Under the pieces are notes generated by a model that saw only the letters and a list, made by a program, of their open reading frames with translations, was not told the DNA's origin and did not search any database. Shown one piece after another: positions 18,480-26,353 of a stretch of DNA of 64,000 nt. Both the position numbers and the translations under genes were made by a program. The DNA comes from Sulfurimonas sp. (GTDB taxonomy: Bacteria > Campylobacterota > Campylobacteria > Campylobacterales > Sulfurimonadaceae): NCBI GenBank assembly GCA_030949945.1, contig JAUZRZ010000025.1, positions 1-64,000 on the forward strand, given 5' to 3'. Each line of letters starts with the position of its first letter. Positions within the stretch are counted from its first letter, which is position 1.

Positions 18480-18854
18480 TTATGCAGGTAAACGCAGCAC
18501 TCTAGTTATAGCCTGCTTTAACTGTGCTGGCTTAAATGGTTTGACTATCCATCCAGTAAGTCCTAGTGCTTTACCTTGTTGCTTTAACTCAGGTTTTGTC
18601 TCAGTTGTAAGCATTAATGTTGGTGTTCTACTTGTTGCAGGAACGCCCCTTAGCCCTTTTAAAAACTCAAACCCATTCATTACAGGCATATTTAAATCTG
18701 TAATAATTAAGTCAGGTGTCATTCCTGCTTTTATCTCTGCAAGTGCTACTTGAGCCTCTGTGTATTGTTTAACCTCTATAGGCATAGAGTTTGTCACCAT
18801 TCTTGTTGAAGCTAACGCTGTCTCACTATCATCTACGAATATTACTAATGGCAT
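18480..18854 (-). CDS. CheY-like single-domain response regulator
   Basis: A 124-aa receiver: LVIFVDDSETALASTRMV, LIITDLNMPVMNGFEFL with the acceptor Asp, TPTLMLTTETKPELKQQ (Thr) and GWIVKPFKPAQLKQ (Lys). In sequence it resembles the CheY of cluster II (51814-52182), with TTE and the KPF motif. It is the second CheY of cluster I, immediately upstream of the CheZ-like gene. Its last codons contain one copy of the recurrent 8-mer CTGCGTTT. Confidence 0.93.
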   Translation of the reverse strand: MPLVIFVDDSETALASTRMVTNSMPIEVKQYTEAQVALAEIKAGMTPDLIITDLNMPVMNGFEFLKGLRGVPATSRTPTLMLTTETKPELKQQGKALGLTGWIVKPFKPAQLKQAITRVLRLPA

Positions 18855-18876
18855 TTTTTAATCCTTATTTTAAATT

Positions 18877-19707
18877 TTATTTTTGATATATCAATGTTGT
18901 GTCTACTTTTTTGGCATTAAATACCGAAACAATTCGACTCATATATTCAGCATGTCCTAAAAGAACATAACCACCTGGGTTTAGCATGTCATAAAATGTC
19001 ATAGCAACTTCTTTGCGTGATGCATCATCAAAATAGATAAGCATATTTCTTGAAAAGATGACATCAAATTTTCCAAGACTACGCATCTGTGCTTTGTCAA
19101 ATATATTAACTACTTGAAAATCAACACTACCTTTAAGTTCATCCCCTAGTTCATAACCGAGTGACTTTTTCTTAAACCATCGAGCGAGGATATCTTTAGG
19201 TATGGCATGAACAGCCCTATCACTGTACCTTGCCAGCTCTGCTTTTTTGATAACTGTCGAGTCTATATCTATCCCAACAACTTCAATATCTCTCTGCTCA
19301 ACCACAGTTCCCTCCTCCACAATATGGAGAATCATAGAGTAAGGCTCTTCCCCTGTTGAGCAGGGAGAAGAGAGTATTCTCAAAGTTTTTGAAGGAGGCA
19401 GAGTCTTATGAAGTTCTGGCAAAATTCTATTTACCAAAACCTCAAACTGATCTTTTTCTCTAAAAAAGTATGTCTCATTTACAGTAATTGCATTCATCAA
19501 CTCTTGAAATTCCAATCCTTCTTTATCTTCAAAACGAAGTTTAAAAAAGTACTTTCTAAAATTGTCTAAAGAGAGCTCACTTGCGCGTTTGTCAACATGT
19601 TTTGCTAACTTTTCATAGTGTTTGGAAACTTCTAAGCTTATTCCACTTTTTCTATAAATAAACTCACCTAATTTAGTAAAATTCTCTTTGGATAAAAGAT
19701 AGCTCAT
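18877..19707 (-). CDS. cheR: CheR-type receptor methyltransferase (cluster I)
   Basis: A 276-aa SAM-dependent glutamate methyltransferase acting on receptor signalling domains. Family features: NETYFFREKDQFEVL, ILSSPCSTGEEPYSM (SAM motif), EVVGIDIDSTVIKKA, DVIFSRNMLIYFDD and PGGYVLLGHAEYMSRI. It is complete. It is followed by cheY and preceded by the HEAT-like gene (5-bp gap). Its partner CheB is encoded at 20348-21418. Confidence 0.95.
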   Translation of the reverse strand: MSYLLSKENFTKLGEFIYRKSGISLEVSKHYEKLAKHVDKRASELSLDNFRKYFFKLRFEDKEGLEFQELMNAITVNETYFFREKDQFEVLVNRILPELHKTLPPSKTLRILSSPCSTGEEPYSMILHIVEEGTVVEQRDIEVVGIDIDSTVIKKAELARYSDRAVHAIPKDILARWFKKKSLGYELGDELKGSVDFQVVNIFDKAQMRSLGKFDVIFSRNMLIYFDDASRKEVAMTFYDMLNPGGYVLLGHAEYMSRIVSVFNAKKVDTTLIYQK

Positions 19708-19712
19708 CAGAC

Positions 19713-20336
19713 CTACCCTTTTATCATGGTAATAGCACCATCTACAGCAAATTCAACATAAACTTCACCACTAAAACGTTCTTTTAAAGACTCCAAAAGA
19801 GGTATATCTTCAAGCTCTCCAATCTCACCCATATAATCAACCGCAGTCATCGCTACATTAATATCTTCTTCTGTTTCTAGTAGTTCTATAAGCATATCAC
19901 GGGACTCGCTGAAGTTTACATCACCTAAAACATTAATAGCAAATATTCTTAAATCGCGGTCATCCCCAATTAAAAACTTTACTATATAATATTTTATAGA
20001 ATCACCAAAGTCTCGTAACATAGAGATACCAAGATTTCTCACATAAGCATTGTCAAGTTTTAACAACTCCATTATCATCTCAATAGGTGCTTCATCTGGA
20101 TCCATAGATGAAATTGCAGAAGCTATTTTTGTTGAGACTGGTCTATGTGCATCATCACGATAAATATACTCTATTAGAAACTCAGGACCCTTGTGAAACT
20201 TTATAATTTGTTCAATCATATCATCTTTTTGAGCATTCTCATCTGTTTCGTTAAAAGCATTTATAGCTTCTTCTAAACTCTCATATTGTTCGAGTTCAGG
20301 TACATCTTGTTTCACATGTGTTTTAACTAATGCCAT
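19713..20336 (-). CDS. HEAT-like repeat protein of the chemosensory operon
   Basis: A 207-aa protein with alpha-helical HEAT-like repeats: NAYVRNLGISMLRDFGDSIKYYIVK, DDRDLRIFAINVLGDVNFSESRDM and EDINVAMTAVDYMGEIGELEDI. The N-terminus (ESLEEAINAFNETDENAQKDD) is acidic. There is no signal peptide or membrane segment, so it is cytoplasmic. HEAT-like repeats usually serve as protein-binding scaffolds. Its position between cheB and cheR suggests a part in adaptation or array assembly, which is inference. Cluster II has no counterpart. Confidence 0.8.
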   Translation of the reverse strand: MALVKTHVKQDVPELEQYESLEEAINAFNETDENAQKDDMIEQIIKFHKGPEFLIEYIYRDDAHRPVSTKIASAISSMDPDEAPIEMIMELLKLDNAYVRNLGISMLRDFGDSIKYYIVKFLIGDDRDLRIFAINVLGDVNFSESRDMLIELLETEEDINVAMTAVDYMGEIGELEDIPLLESLKERFSGEVYVEFAVDGAITMIKG

Positions 20337-20347
20337 ACACTTCTCCC

Positions 20348-21418
20348 TTATCTTAAAGTTGCTATTTTTTTAAGGATGTCACTAAAGTCAAGTTGTTCTT
20401 GAACTCCACCTCTCTCATATGCCTCTTTAGGCATACCATATACTGTAGCGCTCTCTTCGCTCTCACCTAAAGTATATGCACCTGCTTTTTTGATTTTCGC
20501 CATAGCATCAGCACCATCATCACCGATGCCTGTAAGTATTACACCTACTAAATTTTTGCCATCAAATGTTTTTAATGCAGATTCCATCATTGTATTAACA
20601 CTCGGTTGAAAAAAACTCTTACCCTTCTCTTTATCTTCTCGAATAACAATTTTTCCAGATACTTTTTTAGTAAAACCCATATGAACACCACCACGGGCAA
20701 GATAAACAGCACCTGGTAAAAGTTCTAAATTTTGTTCTGATTCATAAACTGGAAGTACACATGTTCTTGCTAAACGCTGAGCAAAGGCTGTAGTAAATTG
20801 TGCTGGCATATGCTGAACAATACAGACTGTATGTTTAAAATCAGCTGGGAGTGATGCACAAATCTGCTCTATTAAACCCGGTCCACCAGTCGAAGAGCCT
20901 ATAAGTATCACTTTTTGAAGATCTAATGAACTACGAGTTTCACATATCTCATTTTCACTCTGTTGAGGCTCCGCACGGCGACGTTTTCTTGAGGCCACTC
21001 GTAACATCTTTCTTTTAAGATGTCTAGAAGAAATTTTACTCAGGGAGCTAAGCTTAGTTAAAATCTCTTCACGATTTTCACTTTTACCAATATTCATGGT
21101 TCCTGGTTTAGCTATATAGTCAATTGCTCCTAAATCTAAAGCATCCATCGTAATTGAAGCATCTTTAGTAGTGAGAGAACTCACCATTAAAATAGGAGTA
21201 GGTTGTGCCTTCATAATCTGCTTCACTGCTTCTATGCCATCCATAATTGGCATATTAATATCCATAGTAATAACATCAAACTGTTTTTGAGTCGCCTTAC
21301 TCACTGCTTCTTGACCATTTTTTGCAAACTCTATTTCAAAATCTAATGTCTCTATAATTTGAGATAATTGTTTTCTCACAAGTGCCGAGTCATCTACTAT
21401 AAGTACACTTTTTCTCAT
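20348..21418 (-). CDS. cheB: CheB methylesterase/deamidase (cluster I)
   Basis: A 356-aa protein with an N-terminal receiver (SVLIVDDSALVRKQLSQII, DVITMDINMPIMDG, MVSSLTT, YIAKPGT) and a C-terminal methylesterase. The catalytic triad is visible: Ser in LIGSSTGGPGLIEQ, His in IVQHMPAQFTTAF and Asp in ILTGIGDDGADAM. It demethylates receptor glutamates when phosphorylated by CheA. The linker is basic (KRKMLRVASRKRRRAEP). It overlaps the triple-CheW gene by 4 bp. Confidence 0.96.
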   Translation of the reverse strand: MRKSVLIVDDSALVRKQLSQIIETLDFEIEFAKNGQEAVSKATQKQFDVITMDINMPIMDGIEAVKQIMKAQPTPILMVSSLTTKDASITMDALDLGAIDYIAKPGTMNIGKSENREEILTKLSSLSKISSRHLKRKMLRVASRKRRRAEPQQSENEICETRSSLDLQKVILIGSSTGGPGLIEQICASLPADFKHTVCIVQHMPAQFTTAFAQRLARTCVLPVYESEQNLELLPGAVYLARGGVHMGFTKKVSGKIVIREDKEKGKSFFQPSVNTMMESALKTFDGKNLVGVILTGIGDDGADAMAKIKKAGAYTLGESEESATVYGMPKEAYERGGVQEQLDFSDILKKIATLR

Positions 21419-22791
21419 AATAACCGCTCTTTAGATACAATCTTGTCAATATCCATAGAGAGAACTAATCTCTCTCCATCATTAAGATGCAAGATATTAT
21501 TAAAGTAGCCATCATGTTCTTCTCGAATATCTTCTTGTTTAACTGTTAAAATATCACTTACACTATCTACTACAAAACCTATACGATTATCACTAATTTT
21601 ACATACAATAATTTTTGAGTCTTCATTTGTTATAGCTTCTAAGTTTAACTTATCAAAAAGAGAGATAGTTGTGACTATTTGTCCTCTAATATTTATAATT
21701 CCATCAATATAACTCTCTGTAAATGCAAGCTCAGTTGAAGCTACCATGTCCATAATTTCATCTACATACTCTATATCAAATGCATACTCTTTTTGTCCGA
21801 GTTTAAAAACTATCACTTCCATAGCATACTCATCACTCTCATCTACTACACTCTTTTTAATTGTAGACTCAACAAAAGCATCATTTTCTTTAAATATTTC
21901 TAAAATTAACTTCTCATTAAAAAAAGAGACAAGAGACTCTTCATCATGAATAACACCTGCTATTTTATTTCTCTCAAATGTATCGGACATATACTCAATA
22001 TTTCTTGTATAAAAGTTTTTAATATCAATAATAGAATCTATGTATAAGCCAATTTTCTTTCCATCATAAGAGATCACTAAAATACGATTTTCATCACTTT
22101 GTGTGGATTCAAATCCATAATATCTTCTCAAATCTATAACCATCAAAAGTTCTTCTCTTAAAGTTATAAGTCCTATCAACTCACTCGATGAACCTGCAAC
22201 CTCAGTAAAATCTTGATCTGCTAATATTATCTCTTGAAGATAGTCAATTTCTAAAGCATATCTCTCTCTTGACATAGAAAAAATAAGAAATCTTGTACTA
22301 TCTTCTTCTGCTATATTCTTTTCTTTGACTTTTCCTGTAACAACTTCTTTTGCAGGAATATTGACTCTATTTATTTTTAAAAACAACTCCTCAAGTGAGA
22401 GTACTTGAACAAGTAAATCTTTATATTTATATATTGCTATAACAGGGTCATCTCTATTTTCTAGATAATCAATATTCTCTTGTTCAATCTCAACTGTATT
22501 ATAAACATCACTAACAAGCAAAGTATTTGATGAGAGTTCTCCAGTAAAACTCACAACTCTGCTTTTATGCTCATTTATATCTACTTCTTTAAAACCAAGA
22601 AGTAAATTCATATCAACCATAGCAACAACGTTTCCACCAACTGAACATAAACCTCTTACCCCAGATGGACGTAGGGGCAGAGGCATTAAGTCTGGAACTC
22701 TTGAAATTTGATTTATATATTCAGTTGAAATACCATAGTTTTCATGATCATTTTGAACAATTAAAATCTCTTGAATTTGCATCTTTTGCAC
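21415..22791 (-). CDS. adaptor with three CheW domains in tandem
   Basis: A 458-aa protein made of three successive CheW-like domains. Domain 1 is ~5-140 (EILIVQNDHENYGISTEYI, VRGLCSVGGNVVAMVDMNLLL). Domain 2 is ~170-310 (RFLIFSMSRERYALEIDYL, LIGLITLREELLMVIDLRRYY). Domain 3 is ~320-455 (EVIVFKLGQKEYAFDIEYV, IDGIINIRGQIVTTISLFDKL, RIGFVVDSVSDIL). There is no receiver, so it is not a CheV. Multi-CheW proteins could bridge several CheA or receptor contacts in an array. It lies between cheB (4-bp overlap) and the receptor gene. Confidence 0.9.
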   Translation of the reverse strand: MQKMQIQEILIVQNDHENYGISTEYINQISRVPDLMPLPLRPSGVRGLCSVGGNVVAMVDMNLLLGFKEVDINEHKSRVVSFTGELSSNTLLVSDVYNTVEIEQENIDYLENRDDPVIAIYKYKDLLVQVLSLEELFLKINRVNIPAKEVVTGKVKEKNIAEEDSTRFLIFSMSRERYALEIDYLQEIILADQDFTEVAGSSSELIGLITLREELLMVIDLRRYYGFESTQSDENRILVISYDGKKIGLYIDSIIDIKNFYTRNIEYMSDTFERNKIAGVIHDEESLVSFFNEKLILEIFKENDAFVESTIKKSVVDESDEYAMEVIVFKLGQKEYAFDIEYVDEIMDMVASTELAFTESYIDGIINIRGQIVTTISLFDKLNLEAITNEDSKIIVCKISDNRIGFVVDSVSDILTVKQEDIREEHDGYFNNILHLNDGERLVLSMDIDKIVSKERLL

Positions 22792-22798
22792 CTGTTAT

Positions 22799-24688
22799 TT
22801 AACCTTGTTGTAGTTCATCTGCCATCACAGCTAACTCTTCAACACCTTCACCAATATGAGTTACAGTGTCAATAATGAGCTCACTCGCCTTACGCGATTC
22901 ACTTGCATTTTTAGCACTCAAGTTCTACTGCTTTTTGAATTTCACTTATTCCTATCATCACTTGATTCATTCCCTCTAAATTCTGGTCATTTGCAGATTT
23001 TAGTCCTGTATATTTATCAAGCAGATCAACAAGTATATCTGTAATTCCAATGATGTCATTCACAACAGATGAGATACTATCCTCTTCTGTTGCTTGTGAG
23101 TTGAGCAGCTCTCCCCAGTCACTTTTAACAGTGTCAATCTCAGAGTTCATTGACTCAACAATATCATTTATCTTTTCTGTGTTACTCTCTGAGTCTTTTG
23201 CAAGATTTCTAATATCAGAAGAAACAACAGCAAAACCTTTTCCAAAGTCACCAGCACGAGCAGCTTCAATAGAACCACTAATAGCGAGCATATTTAGTTG
23301 TACAATAGAGTTAGAGATATTTCCAACTGTTTTATCAACACTCTTAGTCTCTTTTACTATTACATTTAACTCCGTTGCTGCACTATTTCCCTCTTTTATA
23401 GAGTCAGAAAATGATGCTTTAATTTCTATAACAGAAGCTTTTACTTCATTAAAAGATATTTTTAACAAATCAAAGTTTCTTCTTGCAATTTCTATAAGTT
23501 TGTCAATATCTTTTGCAACACCCAGACCTGATTCTATGAGTTCTTTATTATTTAAAGCACTCTGATTTGTATTTTGAGAAGACTCTTCCATTTGATTTAG
23601 TGCGCCTGTCACATCCTCAAGAGCATTTTGAATCTCATCCATAGAAGCACTAATAGTATCTGCACTAAGAGCAATATCTTCAGCTGACTTCATAGTGTCT
23701 GTTGAATATTTTAACTCTTCTGCTTGGTTAGACAACTCTTTTATATCATCTTCGGTTTGTCCGAGTGCATCTGATTGTACTTCAATAGAGTTGAGAGTTT
23801 TTTCTACCGATAGAGCTATCTCAGCTGAAGCTTTTGCTATATCACTAGAACCTTCATTGATTTTTCTATAAAACTATCAAGTTGTCCTGTATATAAACCT
23901 ATACTTCTTGCAGCCTCTACTGAATAAACTGCAATTTTTGTAAGCTCTTCCATTTTTAATGCTAAATCATTACCCTTAGAACCATTATCTGAAATAATAT
24001 CTGTAGTTGCCCCAATACTTTTAATAATGCCATCAATACTACTTTGAATTTTATTTACAAGTTCAGAAATAAACTCTGCATTTTTTTCACTCTCACCAGC
24101 TAAGGCACGTGTCTCATCAGCAACTACTGCAAAACCTTTACCATGCTCTTTTGCACGAGATGCTTCTATGGCTGCGTTTAATGCAAGTAAATTAGTCTGA
24201 TCTGCAATTTTTGCAATAAAGCCAACCGCATTTCCAATATTTTGAGAAGACTCTTTTAACTCTTCACTTTTTGTAGATGACTCTTTTGCAACACTTACAG
24301 CAGAGGCCATTCGAGATACTGAGATATTAATTTTTTCAACTGCACTCATGATATTATCACCCGCTACAACTGTTGATGTCTCAACTGCATTAATAGTAGT
24401 AGTCATTCGCCCAATATTAGTACTAATATTTTTAACATTGGAGAGTGCTTGTTCACTTGCACCATTGTTCTCCTCTGCCGCAGTAGCAATCTGCTCCATT
24501 GAAGATTTTAGTTGCTCGATCGCACTTACACTCTCTTGTGCATTTTCTAGTATACTTATAGAAACACCTGCTAAACTTTCACTAATTTGTTGCTGTTTTG
24601 CCAAAGTTCTTTGTTTGCGTTTATCAACCCCACCTGAAGAGACTACTGCTGAAGATGAACTCGAATTACCGTTTTTCATTAATGCCAT
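22799..24688 (-). CDS. soluble chemoreceptor with two tandem signalling tips (two frame breaks)
   Basis: A ~630-aa receptor without any membrane segment; the N-terminus is a polar linker ([16 protein letters not shown]). The first signalling hairpin has the canonical tip ([34 protein letters not shown]). One shift near 23866 restores [15 protein letters not shown] and continues into a second helical module with a degenerate tip ([35 protein letters not shown]). Another shift near 22915 restores the C-terminus ([20 protein letters not shown]) to a stop at 22799. It lacks its own sensor domain; the PAS protein encoded 17 bp upstream probably supplies it, as in the CetA/CetB pair of Campylobacter. 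The second tip departs from the near-invariant core, so it may not contact CheA normally. Confidence 0.83.
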
Positions 24689-24705
24689 ATTATTTTCCTT
24701 GTATC

Positions 24706-25140
24706 TTAATCTAATGTTGCATAAAGCTCTATAGCTTTTTGAATATCTTCACGTGAAGGTTTTACTCTGATTGAAACATACTTAACATTTCCACTTTTAT
24801 CAATTGAGCGAAGCACTGTAGCATAAACCCAGTAATACCCTCCCCCTTTTCTTTGGTTCTTTACAAGACCAGTCCAAAAACCTTTACTTTGAACATCACC
24901 CCATAAAGATTTAAAAGCAGCACGAGGCATTTCTGGGTGTCTTACAACATTATGTGGCTGACCTATAAGCTCATCTTTTTTCATATTTGCAACTTTTAAA
25001 AATGAGTCACTTGCATAAGTAACTATTCCCTTCTCATCAGTTTCAGACAATAGATATAGTTCGCTATATAAGACCTCTCCATCTTCTAAATATGTTAGAC
25101 CATCTGTTTGAATATCATTATTGTTATTATTTGTCGACAT
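24706..25140 (-). CDS. Aer/CetB-type PAS sensor protein
   Basis: A 144-aa stand-alone PAS domain. [60 protein letters not shown] and [12 protein letters not shown] closely follow the FAD-binding PAS domain of the Aer energy-taxis receptor and CetB. A redox- or oxygen-sensing flavin domain is therefore likely. It has no transmembrane or signalling segment and must act through a partner; the soluble receptor downstream is the obvious candidate. It is the first gene of cluster I, with GGGAGG 5-10 nt before its ATG. Confidence 0.88.
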   Translation of the reverse strand: MSTNNNNNDIQTDGLTYLEDGEVLYSELYLLSETDEKGIVTYASDSFLKVANMKKDELIGQPHNVVRHPEMPRAAFKSLWGDVQSKGFWTGLVKNQRKGGGYYWVYATVLRSIDKSGNVKYVSIRVKPSREDIQKAIELYATLD

Positions 25141-25162
25141 TATAAACCTCCCATAAAATTAA

Positions 25163-25168
25163 ATTATA
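25163..25168 (-). promoter_or_regulatory. -10 box of chemosensory cluster I
   Basis: TATAAT on the minus strand, 23 bp upstream of the PAS gene start and preceded by TTTG in an AT-rich stretch. Campylobacterota housekeeping promoters typically show a -10 box with a poorly conserved -35. The genes from 25140 down to 11855 are separated by at most 22 bp, so this could drive one ~13.3-kb operon. Confidence 0.5.
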
Positions 25169-25333
25169 CAAATACTACTCTTTATACACTGAATTCAAAT
25201 TGAAATAGATATAAAAAAGTTTATTTAAATGACATACTATATCAAAAAGGTTACATAAAGGAGACAGAAAAAGTATTATATTTACTTATAATTATGAATG
25301 GTTTTAGGATGGTTACTTGTAAAGATAGAAGTT

Positions 25334-25360
25334 GACCCAAAGTTTATATATCTTTGAGTC
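25334..25360 (-). terminator. hairpin downstream of rpsO
   Basis: On the minus strand GACTCAAAG and CTTTGGGTC flank a 9-nt AT loop and form a 9-bp stem with one G-U pair. It starts ~20 bp after the rpsO stop, and only a weak T-rich tract follows. It probably ends rpsO transcription before cluster I begins. Confidence 0.5.
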
Positions 25361-25378
25361 TGAAGAAAAAGTGGATAA

Positions 25379-25654
25379 CTAGATGTTATCACGGATTTGT
25401 AGAGATTCTACAAGTTTAAGGTATGCTTCTTTGTTTACACGCTTGAAGTATCTCATTAAACGACGACGTTTACCAACAAGTTTAAGAAGTCCTAAACGTG
25501 ATGCATGATCTTTTTTGAACTCTTTTAAGTGTTCAGTTAACTCTGCAATTCTTGTAGTTAGTAGTGCAATTTGAACTTCACTTGAACCAGTGTCGTTTTC
25601 ATTACGTCCGTATTTTGTAACAATTTCTTGTTTTTTAGCCGAATCTAAAGCCAT
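25379..25654 (-). CDS. rpsO: 30S ribosomal protein S15
   Basis: A 91-aa protein with the S15 signature: [35 protein letters not shown] at the N-terminus and the RNA-binding block [20 protein letters not shown]. Complete and of normal length. S15 binds 16S rRNA early in assembly of the small-subunit platform. The order rpsO / Rrf2 / flhA is shared with Campylobacter. Confidence 0.98.
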   Translation of the reverse strand: MALDSAKKQEIVTKYGRNENDTGSSEVQIALLTTRIAELTEHLKEFKKDHASRLGLLKLVGKRRRLMRYFKRVNKEAYLKLVESLQIRDNI

Positions 25655-25698
25655 AATAGCCTCCTGATGGGTATATTAATCTAACATTCACATATATA

Positions 25699-25816
25699 AC
25701 TGATGTTACGGACTATAAGGAGCAAAGCCCCTTATAGTCGCAGGGACAATTTTGTCCCTACAACCCCCTAAAGCTATAAAAAAGGAACTTTTTTAAGAAA
25801 AGTCCGTAAGGTCAGT
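25699..25816 (+). repeat. dispersed inverted-repeat element, copy A (118 bp)
   Basis: Bounded by imperfect terminal inverted repeats ACTGATGTTACGGACT and AGTCCGTAAGGTCAGT. Inside are a hairpin (GACTATAAGG then CCTTATAGTC), a second hairpin (GGGACAATTTTGTCCC) and a CCCCCTAAAGCTATAAAAAA tract. ATATA stands on both sides, a possible target duplication in AT-rich DNA. It lies in the divergent gap between rpsO and the Rrf2 gene. It contains no gene, so it looks like a MITE or a large REP-like sequence. Related copies lie at 28530, 35822 and 58442. Confidence 0.85.
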
Positions 25817-25936
25817 ATATAAATGTAAAGCTGAACTGGGATTATAGCTAAATAATCTTTAAATATCCCGACAGTGACAATTTTGGTGTTTTTTAGATAT
25901 AATTAGCTTTAAATCTAATATATAAAGTATACAATA

Positions 25937-26341
25937 ATGCTAATAACCCGTGCAAGTGAGTATGCGATACTCTCCTTAATATTACTCTCTTCTGCTTCAG
26001 ACCCTATGGATACAGATACTCTCTCTCGTGAGCTCAGTATTTCAAAAAGTTTTTTGGCAAAAATTTTACAGTCACTCGCAAAGTCTGGTATATTAAAATC
26101 TTACAAAGGTGCTAAAGGTGGTTTTGCACTTGCGAAAACTCCGCATGATATAAGTATGCTTGAAGTTATGTCCTGTGTTGAGGGCAAGGCACCAGCCGTT
26201 TTTGAGTGTGCTCCATCAGAGAAGCACTGCCCCTCACAACAAGCAGATATCTGCTCTATCTGGCCATTTTTACATAAACTTCAAGGGAAAATTGACTCTT
26301 TTTTAGAAGAACTTACCTTAGCTGATATAGTAGAAGAGTAG
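25937..26341 (+). CDS. Rrf2-family transcriptional regulator
   Basis: A 134-aa winged-helix regulator. MLITRASEYAILSLILLSS and LSISKSFLAKILQSLAKSGILKSYKGAKGGF form the DNA-binding domain. Three cysteines in FECAPSEKHCPSQQADIC match the spacing region that holds a [2Fe-2S] cluster in IscR/NsrR/RsrR-type members. It is likely an iron-sulfur or redox/NO-responsive regulator; its targets are unknown. Its stop is 13 bp before flhA, the same arrangement as in Campylobacter. Confidence 0.93.
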   Translation: MLITRASEYAILSLILLSSASDPMDTDTLSRELSISKSFLAKILQSLAKSGILKSYKGAKGGFALAKTPHDISMLEVMSCVEGKAPAVFECAPSEKHCPSQQADICSIWPFLHKLQGKIDSFLEELTLADIVEE

Positions 26342-26353
26342 AGAACAGATACC

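Noticed and set aside
22856-23565. Plus-strand frames inside the tandem-tip receptor gene
   Set aside because: They are the complement of clear coiled-coil coding sequence on the minus strand.
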